From positions 22,834 through 86,833 of the forward strand of contig CANKGV010000009.1 in the NCBI GenBank assembly GCA_947481575.1: 64,000 bases of DNA, given 5' to 3'. Position 1 is the stretch's first letter. Each line of letters opens with the position of its first letter. Positions 1 to 9,529 of the stretch are shown here, piece after piece. Origin of the DNA: Alphaproteobacteria bacterium (GTDB taxonomy: Bacteria; Pseudomonadota; Alphaproteobacteria; UBA2966; CAIVPW01). A model generated the notes under the pieces. The model ran no database searches. It was not told where the DNA came from and saw only the letters and a list, made by a program, of their open reading frames with translations. A program made the translations under genes and the position numbers.

Positions 1-587
1 GCGTTCACCAGCAGGCTCGTATCCGCCAGCGCCGCGCCGAAGCGCGCCCAGCCGAATACCCGGCCCCGCGCGCCCAGTGCACCCGCCAAGTCCTGCGCCC
101 GCGCTTCGGTACGGTTGACGATGCGCACTTCCCCGCGCCCGTGGTCCAGCAAAGCCCAGGCAATCGCCTTGGCCGCACCGCCGGCGCCGATCACCGTGAC
201 CGGCCGCGCGCCGGGGTTCCAGTTAGGCACTGCGTCCAGGATGTTGGCGAGAAAGCCGAACCCATCGGTACTACGGCCCAGCAGCGAACCATCGCTACGC
301 ACCACGACCGTGTTCACCGCGCCGACCCGGCGCGCCAGCGGCTCAACCTCATCCATCACCGCCAGCGCCAGTTCCTTGTGGGGAACCGTCAGGTTTGCCC
401 CAGCGAATCCTAGCACCGGCAACGCCCGCAACGCGTCCGCGATTCGCTCCGGCTTTACTGCCATCGGCACATACGCGCCGTCGATGCGGTAGTGCTCCAG
501 CCAATACCCATGCAGGCGCGGCGACAGGGAATGACCAACCGGCCAGCCCATCACCCCCGCGACCCGCGCTGTGCCAGACAGCGTCAC
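1..587 (-). CDS. aroE: shikimate dehydrogenase (3' part, runs off the left edge)
   Basis: Reverse-strand reading gives VTLSGTARVAGVMGWPVGHSLSPRLHGYWLEHY...GANLTVPHKE...VIGAGGAAKAIAWALLDHG; GTG start overlaps the maf TGA. Confidence 0.9.
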   Translation of the reverse strand, partial: MTLSGTARVAGVMGWPVGHSLSPRLHGYWLEHYRIDGAYVPMAVKPERIADALRALPVLGFAGANLTVPHKELALAVMDEVEPLARRVGAVNTVVVRSDGSLLGRSTDGFGFLANILDAVPNWNPGARPVTVIGAGGAAKAIAWALLDHGRGEVRIVNRTEARAQDLAGALGARGRVFGWARFGAALADTSLLVN

Positions 588-1201
588 GAAGCCACCAGCG
601 CGCCCAGGTGCCGCAATTGCTTGAGCAACGGAACCAAGGGCATGCCTAGAATGCCGAAATAGTCGCCGGTCACTTCGTCGAACAACGTAATGCCCAAGCC
701 TTCGACATGGTACGCGCCGGGTGCTCCCAGCACCGCATCACCCGCCTGCTCCAGATATGCATCGATCTCGGCATCCGTCAGCGCCCGCACCCGCAAGTTC
801 GCCACCTCGCGATGGCTCCAAACGGCACGGCCGTTCTGGGCGAGCGCAACGGCGGTGCATAGCGAATGGGTCTGAGCGCGCAGCGTACGCAGTTGTTCGC
901 GGGCCTTGGCGCGGGTACCGGGCTTGCCGAATTGGCGGGCGCCCAACGCCAGCACCTGGTCCGATCCGATCACCACCGCGCCGGGATGATTCTGCGATAC
1001 CTGCATGGCCTTGCGTTCGGCCAACATCACCGCCGTAGTCACTGCATCGCCGCCAAACGAGTCGCGCAGCCGTGCCTCGTCGATGTTGGCTGGCTCCACA
1101 CTGAAAGCAACCGCGGCGGCACGCAGCAACCGTGCCCGCGTTTCGCTGCCGCTGGCCAAAACGATGTGGGCAACACTGGGTGTCGTTTGCATGGTATCCA
1201 C
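584..1201 (-). CDS. maf: Maf-like nucleotide pyrophosphatase
   Basis: HIVLASGSETRARLLRAAAVAF N-terminus and VIGSDQVLALG motif typical of Maf. Confidence 0.88.
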   Translation of the reverse strand: MDTMQTTPSVAHIVLASGSETRARLLRAAAVAFSVEPANIDEARLRDSFGGDAVTTAVMLAERKAMQVSQNHPGAVVIGSDQVLALGARQFGKPGTRAKAREQLRTLRAQTHSLCTAVALAQNGRAVWSHREVANLRVRALTDAEIDAYLEQAGDAVLGAPGAYHVEGLGITLFDEVTGDYFGILGMPLVPLLKQLRHLGALVAS

Positions 1202-1451
1202 CGCGATTCGCGATTCGGGGAAACCACACCCGGTCGCGCTTGTTTCGGTAGCAGGCCTATCCCCATCGGGACAACCTATTCAGAGCCTGTCTCAGCTCGG
1301 GGATAAGTTTCTGAGTCCCTTGCCACGCTAGGCCCCTCCAGCGTACCGAACCGTGGACAAATTCGCCTGTCCGAACAATCCCCGACCTCAGCACCCCCTA
1401 CTACCATCACTACCTTCTTTATGATTCTTCGTATTGATGTAGAAGGGCGCG
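1202..1451. other. candidate chromosomal replication origin (oriC) between divergent maf and hemE
   Basis: Degenerate DnaA-box-like 9-mers CTATCCCCA (1257-1265), TTATCCCCG (minus, 1298-1306), TTGTCCACG (minus, 1352-1360); relatively AT-rich stretch about 1400-1445; transcription diverges here; adjacent to hemE as in Caulobacter. Confidence 0.5.
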
Positions 1452-2531
1452 GTGAACCCTGTGTCTAACTCCAAATCGCCCAGACCGTTGCTGGCAGTAC
1501 TGTCGGGCCAAACGCTCCGATCGGTGCCGGTTTGGTTTATGCGCCAGGCCGGGCGGTACCTGCCGGAATACAAGGCAACACGCGCCGCGGCAGGCTCGTT
1601 CCTCGACCTTTGCTACAACCCAGAACTGGCTGCTGAAGTCACGCTACAGCCGATCCGCCGGTTCGGGTTCGATGCCGCGATCTTGTTTTCCGACATCCTG
1701 GTGGTGCCGGACGCGCTTGGTATGACCGTTCAGTACAAGGAAGGCGAGGGGCCGGTTCTGGACCCGCTGACGTCGCGCGCCGCCATCGATGCGCTGGCGA
1801 CCGAACGCGTCGCTGAACATTTAGCGCCGGTCTATCGCGCCGCCGCCCAGGTTGCCCGCGCGCTGCCGCCCACCTGCGGTTTGATCGGATTCGCTGGCGG
1901 CCCGTGGACCGTTGCCGCGTACATGATCGAAGGACACGGCGGCGGTGAGTTCCACGCCCTCGTGCGTATGGCCTACCGGGATCCCGACACGTTGGCCGCG
2001 CTGTTCCGCAAGCTGATCGATGCCACCGTCACCCACCTGGTGTCGCAGGTGCAGGCCGGCGCTGTGGCCCTCCAGTTGTTCGATACCTGGGCCGGCATTG
2101 CCGCCGAACCGCTGTTTCGCCGCTGGTGTATCGCCCCGGTGGCCGAGATCGTGCAGCGGGTGAACGCCGCCTGCCCCGGCGTGCCGATCATCGGTTTCCC
2201 CAAGGGTGCGGGTGCGTCTCTGGCGCGCTACGTGAAGGAAACCGGCATCAACGGTGTCGGCCTCGATCCTGCCGTGCCGCTCGATTGGGCTGCCCGCACG
2301 ATCCAGCTTCATGTAGCTGTGCAGGGCAATCTCGACCCGCAGCTCCTGGTCGCTGGCGGACCAGCCATGCTGGCCGAAGCCGACCGGATTCTGGATACCC
2401 TTGCCAACGGTCCGCATATCTTCAACCTTGGCCACGGCATCCGCCAGGAAACCCCGCCGGACCATGTGGCGGAGTTGGTGAACCACATTCGCACCCGCGG
2501 TTTGGGCCCGGTGCGGAGTAATCACCCGTGA
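1452..2531 (+). CDS. hemE: uroporphyrinogen decarboxylase
   Basis: VPVWFMRQAGRYLPEYKATRA, FSDILVVPDALG and GFAGGPWTVAAYMIEG motifs. Confidence 0.95.
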   Translation: MNPVSNSKSPRPLLAVLSGQTLRSVPVWFMRQAGRYLPEYKATRAAAGSFLDLCYNPELAAEVTLQPIRRFGFDAAILFSDILVVPDALGMTVQYKEGEGPVLDPLTSRAAIDALATERVAEHLAPVYRAAAQVARALPPTCGLIGFAGGPWTVAAYMIEGHGGGEFHALVRMAYRDPDTLAALFRKLIDATVTHLVSQVQAGAVALQLFDTWAGIAAEPLFRRWCIAPVAEIVQRVNAACPGVPIIGFPKGAGASLARYVKETGINGVGLDPAVPLDWAARTIQLHVAVQGNLDPQLLVAGGPAMLAEADRILDTLANGPHIFNLGHGIRQETPPDHVAELVNHIRTRGLGPVRSNHP

Positions 2532-3550
2532 GCGGTACGGCCGTCGTGCTGTTCAACCTCGGGGGGCCGGACAAGCCGGATTCCGTACTGCCGTTCCTCC
2601 GCAATCTGTTCGGCGACCCGGCGATCCTACGCATGCCCGCGCCGGTGCGGTGGCTCTTGGGCCGCTACATCGCCGCCAAGCGCGCGCCGATCGCACGGGC
2701 GGTGTATGACCGCATCGGCGGCGGCTCGCCGATCGTGCCGGAGACCGAGGCCCAGGCGGCGGCGCTGGCCAGCGAAATCGAACGCATCCGCCCCGATTTG
2801 GCGCCGGTGCGCACCGTGATCGCGATGCGCTATTGGCACCCGCGTGCCGCCGCCGCTGCCGCTGCCGTGCGCGCCATGGCGCCGGACCATGTGGTGCTGC
2901 TGCCGCTGTACCCGCAGTACTCGACCACCACCACGGCGTCGTCGCTGCGCGAGTGGCGCGAAGTTGGCGGCGCGGACGGCCTCGCCATCGGCTGCTATGC
3001 GGTCGAAGACTGGTTTGCCGCGTCCTACGCCGAACAGGTGCGTCCGCTGCTCGCCCAAGCCGAAGCGTTGGGCGCGCCGCGCATCCTGTTCTCCGCCCAC
3101 GGGCTGCCGCAACGCATCGCCGACAGCGGCGACCCCTACCCGGCCCATACCCAGCGCACCGCCGCGGCGGTGGCGCGGGCCTTGGGCTGGTTGGACCGCG
3201 ATTGGCGCCTGTGTTACCAAAGCCGGGTCGGCCGGCTGGCCTGGATCGGGCCGTCGACCGAAGAAGAAATCCGGCGCGCCGGCGTGGACCGTAAGCCGAT
3301 CGTCGTCGTGCCGATTGCGTTCGTGTCCGAACACTCGGAAACACTCGTGGAACTGGATCTCGAAGGCCGCGAACTGGCCCACACCCACGGCGTGCCCGGC
3401 TACTTCCGGGCGCCCACGGTGTCTGCCGCGCCCTCGTTCATCGCCGGCCTCGCCGCGCTGGTGGACGCGGGCCTGCGCGGCAAGCTCGGCGCCTGCCCGC
3501 GCGATCCGGCGTTGCTCTGCCCCACTGCCGTGTGCGGTGCCCGCACATGA
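2528..3550 (+). CDS. hemH: ferrochelatase
   Basis: VVLFNLGGPDKPDSVLPFLRNLFGDPAI, CYQSRVGRLAWIGPSTEEEI; overlaps the hemE stop. Confidence 0.95.
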   Translation: MSGTAVVLFNLGGPDKPDSVLPFLRNLFGDPAILRMPAPVRWLLGRYIAAKRAPIARAVYDRIGGGSPIVPETEAQAAALASEIERIRPDLAPVRTVIAMRYWHPRAAAAAAAVRAMAPDHVVLLPLYPQYSTTTTASSLREWREVGGADGLAIGCYAVEDWFAASYAEQVRPLLAQAEALGAPRILFSAHGLPQRIADSGDPYPAHTQRTAAAVARALGWLDRDWRLCYQSRVGRLAWIGPSTEEEIRRAGVDRKPIVVVPIAFVSEHSETLVELDLEGRELAHTHGVPGYFRAPTVSAAPSFIAGLAALVDAGLRGKLGACPRDPALLCPTAVCGART

Positions 3551-3999
3551 CCCTCGCCGATCTCGTGCCGTGGGCGCCGTGGCTCAAGTCGTTCCACGTG
3601 ATCTCGGTGATCGCGTGGATGGCGGGGATGTTCTATCTGCCGCGGCTGTTCGTCTACCACGTCGATTCGCAGCGCGGCTCGGTGCAGTCGGAAACCTTTA
3701 AGGTGATGGAGCGCCGCCTGCTGCGTGGCATCATCAACCCGGCGATGATCGCCACCTGGGTGTTCGGGCTGCTGCTCGTGCTGACCCCGGGCGTGATCGA
3801 CTGGCACTTCGTCTGGCCGTGGGTGAAGGCCGCCGGCGTGATCGCGATGAGCGTGTTGCACGGAATGTTGTCGCGCTACCGCAAAGACTTCGCGGCCGAC
3901 CGCAACGTCCGTCCGGCGCGCTTCTATCGCCAGATCAATGAAGTGCCTACGCTGCTGGTGATCGTGATCGTCATCATGGTGATCGCCAGGCCGTTCTAG
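3547..3999 (+). CDS. hemJ: protoporphyrinogen oxidase HemJ
   Basis: WLKSFHVISVIAWMAGMFYLPRLFVYH and RFYRQINEVPTLLVIVIVIMVI; directly after hemH. Confidence 0.9.
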   Translation: MTLADLVPWAPWLKSFHVISVIAWMAGMFYLPRLFVYHVDSQRGSVQSETFKVMERRLLRGIINPAMIATWVFGLLLVLTPGVIDWHFVWPWVKAAGVIAMSVLHGMLSRYRKDFAADRNVRPARFYRQINEVPTLLVIVIVIMVIARPF

Positions 4000-4022
4000 C
4001 CGGGATCGTTCTCGAGGTGCCG

Positions 4023-4604
4023 ATGGGCCGCTTCGTGCGTATCGCGTGGATGCTCGCCGCCGTCGCCGCTGCCGTGGTGCCCAGCGCACCCGCGTTCGCC
4101 CAGTGGGAGGTCAAGCTCCAGCCCGGCGCCAAAGTACTTTCCGGCGAGACCTGGACGGGGATGAACGCCGCGTTCGCCGCAACCCTCACCCACGCCCTCA
4201 CGATGGGCACCTTCCAGCGCATCCGCGAGCTGGGCGAAATGACCTACGGCGCCGCCCGCGCCGGTGGCCTGCAAGCCCTCGCCGAGCAGCGCGGCCTGAC
4301 CTGGGGCCCGGAGCTGTTCAACGTGGCGTTCTACGACCTGGATCTGGATGGCCGCGACGAGATGTTCGTCTCCGGCTGCCCGCCGCTCGGCGCGTGCGAG
4401 CCGCGCGTCGGCTGCGAGGTCTATGTGCTGCAACGCGATGGGCCGTCCGCATGGCGCGTCCTGGGCTGGTTCGCGGTGCAGCGCATCGTGCTGTTCCCCA
4501 CCACCCGCAACCGTTACGAGATCATCGACGACGGCACCCAGCGCTGGACCTGGAACGGCGCCCGGTTCGATGTCACCTGCACCGACACCGCCTGCGAGCG
4601 ATAA
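4023..4604 (+). CDS. hypothetical exported protein
   Basis: ORF with N-terminal signal peptide (MGRFVRIAWMLAAVAAAVVPSAPAFAQ); four Cys in the C-terminal half. Confidence 0.65.
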   Translation: MGRFVRIAWMLAAVAAAVVPSAPAFAQWEVKLQPGAKVLSGETWTGMNAAFAATLTHALTMGTFQRIRELGEMTYGAARAGGLQALAEQRGLTWGPELFNVAFYDLDLDGRDEMFVSGCPPLGACEPRVGCEVYVLQRDGPSAWRVLGWFAVQRIVLFPTTRNRYEIIDDGTQRWTWNGARFDVTCTDTACER

Positions 4605-4610
4605 CGTGGT

Positions 4611-4639
4611 TTGACTTAGGCGCAGGGAATGATTAGATG
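4611..4639 (+). promoter_or_regulatory. putative sigma70-type promoter for rho
   Basis: TTGACT - 17 bp - TAGATG upstream of the rho leader. Confidence 0.45.
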
Positions 4640-4811
4640 GTGGTGCAGTCACTGGCGGGCGCGTTTCTCGCGCTTTCTGCGCAACGGTTCCTTCCCCTTC
4701 TTGTTTCAGCCTTCACCGCTCGCGCGGTGGCGTCCCAATAGCAGGCGCAGGCTGTCCGCCCAGCACACGAGCTGTCCCCCTGCCGTCTAGGAGCGGTTAC
4801 TCAACCCCCAA

Positions 4812-6065
4812 ATGAATCTCACCGATCTGAAGCGCAAATCGCCGACCGAGCTGTTGCAGTTCGCCGAGGCGCATAACGTCGAGAACGCGAACTCCCTGCG
4901 CACGCAGGACATGATGTTCGCGATCCTCAAGCAACTCGCAGTCGACAACGTCGAGATCACCGGCCAAGGCGTCCTGGAGATTCTCCAAGACGGCTTCGGC
5001 TTCCTGCGCTCGCCGGAATCGAACTACCTTGCCGGGCCCGACGACATCTACGTCAGCCCGAGCCAGGTGCGCCGCTTTAGCCTGCGTACCGGCGACACGG
5101 TGGAAGGCGAGATTCGCGCACCCAAGGAAGGCGAGCGCTACTTTGCCTTGCTGCGGGTCAAGAGCATCAACTTCGAGGAAAGCGACAAGGTCCGTCACAA
5201 GGTCAACTTCGACAACCTGACCCCGCTGTACCCGGAGAAGCGCTTCAAGCTCGAAATCGAGCGCGCGCCGGGCGACTACTCGGCCCGGGTGCTGGATCTG
5301 ATCACGCCCCTCGGCATGGGGCAGCGCGGCTTGATCGTGGCGCCGCCGCGCACCGGCAAGACCATGATGTTGCAAAACATCGCGCATTCCATTTCCCACA
5401 ACCACCCCGACGTCTACCTGATCGTGCTGCTCATCGACGAGCGGCCCGAGGAAGTCACGGACATGAAGCGTTCGGTGAAGGGTGAAGTGGTGTCGAGCAC
5501 GTTCGATGAACCGGCCTCGCGCCACGTCCAGGTCGCCGAGATGGTGATCGCCAAGGCCAAGCGCCTAGTCGAATACGGCCGCGACGTGGTTATCCTGCTC
5601 GATTCGATCACGCGCCTCGCCCGCGCCTACAACACCGTCGTGCCGTCCTCCGGCAAAGTGCTCACGGGCGGCGTCGACGCCAACGCGCTGCAACGCCCGA
5701 AGCGGTTCTTCGGCGCCGCGCGCAACATCGAAGACGGCGGCTCGCTGACCATCATCGCCACCGCGTTGATCGATACCGGCAGCCGCATGGACGAAGTGAT
5801 CTTCGAAGAGTTCAAGGGCACCGGTAACTCGGAAATCATCCTCGACCGCAAGCTGTCCGATAAGCGTGTGTGGCCGGCGATCGACATCACCCGCTCCGGC
5901 ACCCGCAAGGAAGAACTGCTCGTGGACAAGGCGACGCTTTCCAAGATGTGGGTCCTGCGCCGCATCCTGATGCCGATGGGTGTGACCGACGCGATGGAGT
6001 TCCTGATCGGCAAGCTCAAGAACACCAAGACCAACGGCGAGTTCTTCGACTCGATGAACGCCTAG
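4812..6065 (+). CDS. rho: transcription termination factor Rho
   Basis: [56 protein letters not shown]. Confidence 0.97.
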   Translation: MNLTDLKRKSPTELLQFAEAHNVENANSLRTQDMMFAILKQLAVDNVEITGQGVLEILQDGFGFLRSPESNYLAGPDDIYVSPSQVRRFSLRTGDTVEGEIRAPKEGERYFALLRVKSINFEESDKVRHKVNFDNLTPLYPEKRFKLEIERAPGDYSARVLDLITPLGMGQRGLIVAPPRTGKTMMLQNIAHSISHNHPDVYLIVLLIDERPEEVTDMKRSVKGEVVSSTFDEPASRHVQVAEMVIAKAKRLVEYGRDVVILLDSITRLARAYNTVVPSSGKVLTGGVDANALQRPKRFFGAARNIEDGGSLTIIATALIDTGSRMDEVIFEEFKGTGNSEIILDRKLSDKRVWPAIDITRSGTRKEELLVDKATLSKMWVLRRILMPMGVTDAMEFLIGKLKNTKTNGEFFDSMNA

Positions 6066-6068
6066 AAC

Positions 6069-6107
6069 AAAACGGCCCCGTCCTTGTGATGGGGCCGTTT
6101 CTTGTTT
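6069..6107 (+). terminator. intrinsic terminator downstream of rho
   Basis: AACGGCCCC...GGGGCCGTT stem followed by TTTCTTGTTT. Confidence 0.85.
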
Positions 6108-6119
6108 GGAGGGAGGCTC

Positions 6120-6512
6120 GTGAACCTCGCTTTGAACCACATCGGCCAGATCGCATTGCCGGTCGCCGACGCCGACCGCTCCGAGCGTTTCTACGCGGAT
6201 GTCCTGAAACTCCGGAAGCTGTTCCGATTCGGCGGCCTGTGCTTCTTCGATTGCGCCGGCGTGCGTCTGTTGCTGGACCAGGCCGCCGATCCGGCGGACA
6301 TTAAGTCCGGTGCGGTGATTTACTTCCGCGTCGCCGACCTGATGCTTGCCACCAAGGAACTGGAAGGCCGCGGCGTCGTGTTTGTGGAACGGCCGCACCT
6401 AGTCGCCCGCATGGAAGATCACGATTTCTGGCTCGCCGCGTTCCGCGACCCAGACGGTCACTTGCTCGCGCTGATGCAGGAGGCTCCGAAAGGCTACGCG
6501 CCGCCCTCCTAG
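6120..6512 (+). CDS. VOC/glyoxalase family protein
   Basis: LNHIGQIALPVADADRSERFYADVLKLRKLF...FRDPDGHLLALMQEAP; GTG start after a GGAGGGAGG ribosome-binding site. Confidence 0.8.
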   Translation: MNLALNHIGQIALPVADADRSERFYADVLKLRKLFRFGGLCFFDCAGVRLLLDQAADPADIKSGAVIYFRVADLMLATKELEGRGVVFVERPHLVARMEDHDFWLAAFRDPDGHLLALMQEAPKGYAPPS

Positions 6513-6515
6513 CGT

Positions 6516-6911
6516 CTAACGACAGGGATAGGCGTCGTTGAGCGCGGCCATCACGGCGTCCTGTTCGTTGCGCTTTAGGTCCGCCGGGTTGCGCTGGGCC
6601 CACGTTAGGAACGCGCTGCGCAAATCGGCCAACGTGGCGCGCGCCGGTACGCATGCCGCCGTACCAGGAAGCTTCAGGGCTGCTGCGGCCTTGGCGAACT
6701 CTAGATATTGGCTGAGCGTCTGGCCGCACCGGACCGCTGGTTCATCGCCGCGCGCGGAACAGGTTTCGAGCAGCGAAAGTCCGGTCGGTGCCCCTGCGGC
6801 GGGCGTAATCACGGAGCCCACCGCTAGCACCACGACGAGGGCGCCGCGTGCGGCGGCGCGCAGGGCGCGCGCCCTGTAATGTTGCCGATGGTGTGCCGCC
6901 GCTCTGCGCAT
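6516..6911 (-). CDS. Rap1a/Tai-like domain protein, exported
   Basis: LLETCSARGDEPAVRCGQTLSQYLEF...ACVPARATLADLRSAFLTWAQRNPADLKRNEQDAVMAALNDAYPC; conserved four-Cys pattern. Confidence 0.65.
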   Translation of the reverse strand: MRRAAAHHRQHYRARALRAAARGALVVVLAVGSVITPAAGAPTGLSLLETCSARGDEPAVRCGQTLSQYLEFAKAAAALKLPGTAACVPARATLADLRSAFLTWAQRNPADLKRNEQDAVMAALNDAYPCR

Positions 6912-7006
6912 GCGAGCACAGTAGTGTGTACAGATTACGGGACCCAGTCCTCGCGGCAGCGGCGGACCGAAACGTTAGTCCGTCACAATCGTGCCGGTGT
7001 TGGGTG

Positions 7007-7387
7007 CTAGCGGCAGGGGTAGGTTTTGCTGAAGCCTGCCATCAGCGCGTCCTGGTCGTTGCGCTTCAGCTCCGGCGGATTGCGCGCTGCCCAATCGAGG
7101 AACGCGGTGCGGAGTTCGCTAACCGTGGTGCGAGCCGGTATGCAGGCGGCCGCGCCGGGCAACCCCAAGGCCGAAAGCGCGTTCAGCATTTCGAGCGTTT
7201 GCGCGATGGTGGTGTTGCAGCGCGCCGCGGGTTCAGCTCCCTGGCCTTGGCAGTCCTGCTGCAGCGCGACCCCCGACCCTTGGGGCCGGGCGTGGGACGC
7301 GCTGACCGACACTGTGGCGGCTACCAAGATGGCGAACGATATGGCGACTGGGTTTTGCATACCCACCATATACGTTTGCGAAAGCAA
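7007..7387 (-). CDS. Rap1a/Tai-like domain protein, exported (paralogue)
   Basis: Same four-Cys pattern as 6516-6911: ACIPARTTVSELRTAFLDWAARNPPELKRNDQDALMAGFSKTYPC. Confidence 0.65.
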   Translation of the reverse strand: MLSQTYMVGMQNPVAISFAILVAATVSVSASHARPQGSGVALQQDCQGQGAEPAARCNTTIAQTLEMLNALSALGLPGAAACIPARTTVSELRTAFLDWAARNPPELKRNDQDALMAGFSKTYPCR

Positions 7388-7471
7388 TTCGGCTCAGCGC
7401 TGTGACAGGGTGTCACAGCGAGGGGTGGGCTCCGAATTCAGCTCCGGCAACCGCCACCCGGCGCACCGGGC

Positions 7472-9529
7472 CTACTTACCTTCGAGGGCGCCTTTCAGCG
7501 GTCCCAGCCACTTGTCGTAGTTCTTGGCCCACCCGACGCGGGTCGCGTCGACGGGCTGGCGCAGGCGCCACACGGTGGTGGAGGTGATCGCCGTGGGAAC
7601 GGTCTGCATGTTAAGGCAAGCGGGATCCCAGGGGAGGCCGGTGTAGGCGACGGCCTTGGCGGCATTGCCCGGGAAGTCCTGCACCAGGTCCTCGTAATTC
7701 ACCTCGAACATGGGCACGAGGCCGCGCCAATGCGCCATCATCCGCTCGTATTCGCGCCAACGGTTGCCGATCCAGCGCAGGCCCACCGCATAGCTGCGAT
7801 TGGCGCCGACGTCGTTGAACATCGCCGACAGGCATGCGTCCATCGGGTCACGGTGGACATGCAGGATTGCGGCCCGCGGGAACAGCAGGTGCATGAAGCC
7901 AAGCAGCATGTGGTGCGCCCCCTTGTCCGAGACGCGTTCGGCCTTGGGCGCCAGCGCCTGGCGCCGCGCCACCAGCTCCGCCGCCAGCCGGTGCACGGCG
8001 GCGGGGTCGGCGTCGCCGACCCAGACCGGGAAGGGGCGGGTGTCTTGGGTGAGCGCTGGCAGCCGGTGGACGATCTGGCTCAGGTCGTCGAGTTCCCCGG
8101 CGCCAAAGCCCTTGGGATGGGCCCCGATGACGCGGTCGACTAGCGCCGCGCCGGAGCGCGGCATGCCGGTGACGAATACCGGCAGCGGTGAGTCCGAGCC
8201 CAGGGCAGCATGTTCCTGGAGGAACTTGGCCGTGAACATCTGGATGGTGCGATCCGCCGCTTCGCGGTGTTCCGCCGCATCGTTCAGCACCTCGCTGGCG
8301 CGCAGGTCGCCGGCGGCGCTGGCGCGCACAAACGCGTTGGCGTAGTCGCCGCGGCTGTCCAGCAGCCGCGCCAGGGCGCGCATCAGGCGTACGCGGTCGC
8401 GGGTCGGCGTCTTCTTGTCGTCGGCCAGCGTCTTCATCCGCTGCTCGATCTCGGGCTTGAGCGGGCGGCTAGCGATCCCGGACAGCGCCACCATCGCCGC
8501 CACGTGCGCCGGATTGCGGGCGAGCACGCGCTCGAGGGTGACGCCGGCCTCGTCGAACCGGCCCATGCGTAGTTGCACGATGCCGATGTGCGCGGCGAGT
8601 TCCGCCTTGGGGTCGACCGGCACCTTCAAGAGAGCGATCGCTTCGTCGGCCTTGCCGGCCATCACGAGGGCCTCGGCGAGGCCTTGCACCATGCGCGGAT
8701 CGTTCTTGGTGGCGGCCGCCGCTGCGCGCAGTTGCACTACCGCTTCGTCGAGGCGCCGCTGGCCCTTAAGCAGTTGCCCGAGATTGAACAGGGCGAGCGG
8801 GAAATCGGGACGCGCCGCCAGGAACGTGCGGAACAGCGCTTCCGCCTCTTCGGTCTGGCCGAGCGCGGAGAGCGAAATGGCGAGGCCGAGGGCAGCGTCG
8901 CCGGCGTCGGGCTTGAGCGCCAGGGTGCGGCGGAAATGCGGGACCGCGCCGTGGTGATCGGCTTGGCTCTGCAACGCCATGGCGTAGTTGACCTGGGCGT
9001 CGGCATCGTCGGGGCGCAGCACCGCGCCCTTGCGGAAGTGCTTTAGCGATCCTTCGGTATCGCCGCGCCGGACCAGCAGGCCGGCTAGGGCGGAGCGTGC
9101 AGCGGCGTTGTTCGGCGCGATCTTCACGGCGCGTTCAAGAAACTTTTGGGCGTTGGCCAGATCGCCGGTCTCGATGATGGCGAGGCCGAGGCAGAAATTG
9201 GCCTCGTCCGAGGACGGTTTGAGCGACTGGGCGCGCTGGAACGCGTTCAGTGAATCCTGCTTGTGCTGCATGACGCGGAACGCCAGCCCAAGATTGAGGT
9301 AGGCGTCGAAGTTCCGCGTATTCGCGTTGACCGACTGCATGAGCAGCTGCGACGCCATTTCGGCCTGGCCGGTGCGCAACGCCACGGCACCCAAAAGGAA
9401 CAGGGCGTCCGAATTGTTGGGCTCCGCATTGAGCACGGCGCGGGCGTCGGTTTCGGTGTCCCGCAGGCGGCCTTCGTCGAGAGCGGTGCGGGCATGCTTC
9501 AGGCGGTCGCTGAAATCGGCGAGGGTCAC
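7472..9529 (-). CDS. TPR-repeat protein with C-terminal sulfotransferase-like domain
   Basis: N-terminal TPR repeats, then PVFVTGMPRSGAALVDRVIGAHPKGFGAGELDDL and PRAAILHVHRDPMDACLSAMF. Confidence 0.85.
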   Translation of the reverse strand: MTLADFSDRLKHARTALDEGRLRDTETDARAVLNAEPNNSDALFLLGAVALRTGQAEMASQLLMQSVNANTRNFDAYLNLGLAFRVMQHKQDSLNAFQRAQSLKPSSDEANFCLGLAIIETGDLANAQKFLERAVKIAPNNAAARSALAGLLVRRGDTEGSLKHFRKGAVLRPDDADAQVNYAMALQSQADHHGAVPHFRRTLALKPDAGDAALGLAISLSALGQTEEAEALFRTFLAARPDFPLALFNLGQLLKGQRRLDEAVVQLRAAAAATKNDPRMVQGLAEALVMAGKADEAIALLKVPVDPKAELAAHIGIVQLRMGRFDEAGVTLERVLARNPAHVAAMVALSGIASRPLKPEIEQRMKTLADDKKTPTRDRVRLMRALARLLDSRGDYANAFVRASAAGDLRASEVLNDAAEHREAADRTIQMFTAKFLQEHAALGSDSPLPVFVTGMPRSGAALVDRVIGAHPKGFGAGELDDLSQIVHRLPALTQDTRPFPVWVGDADPAAVHRLAAELVARRQALAPKAERVSDKGAHHMLLGFMHLLFPRAAILHVHRDPMDACLSAMFNDVGANRSYAVGLRWIGNRWREYERMMAHWRGLVPMFEVNYEDLVQDFPGNAAKAVAYTGLPWDPACLNMQTVPTAITSTTVWRLRQPVDATRVGWAKNYDKWLGPLKGALEGK

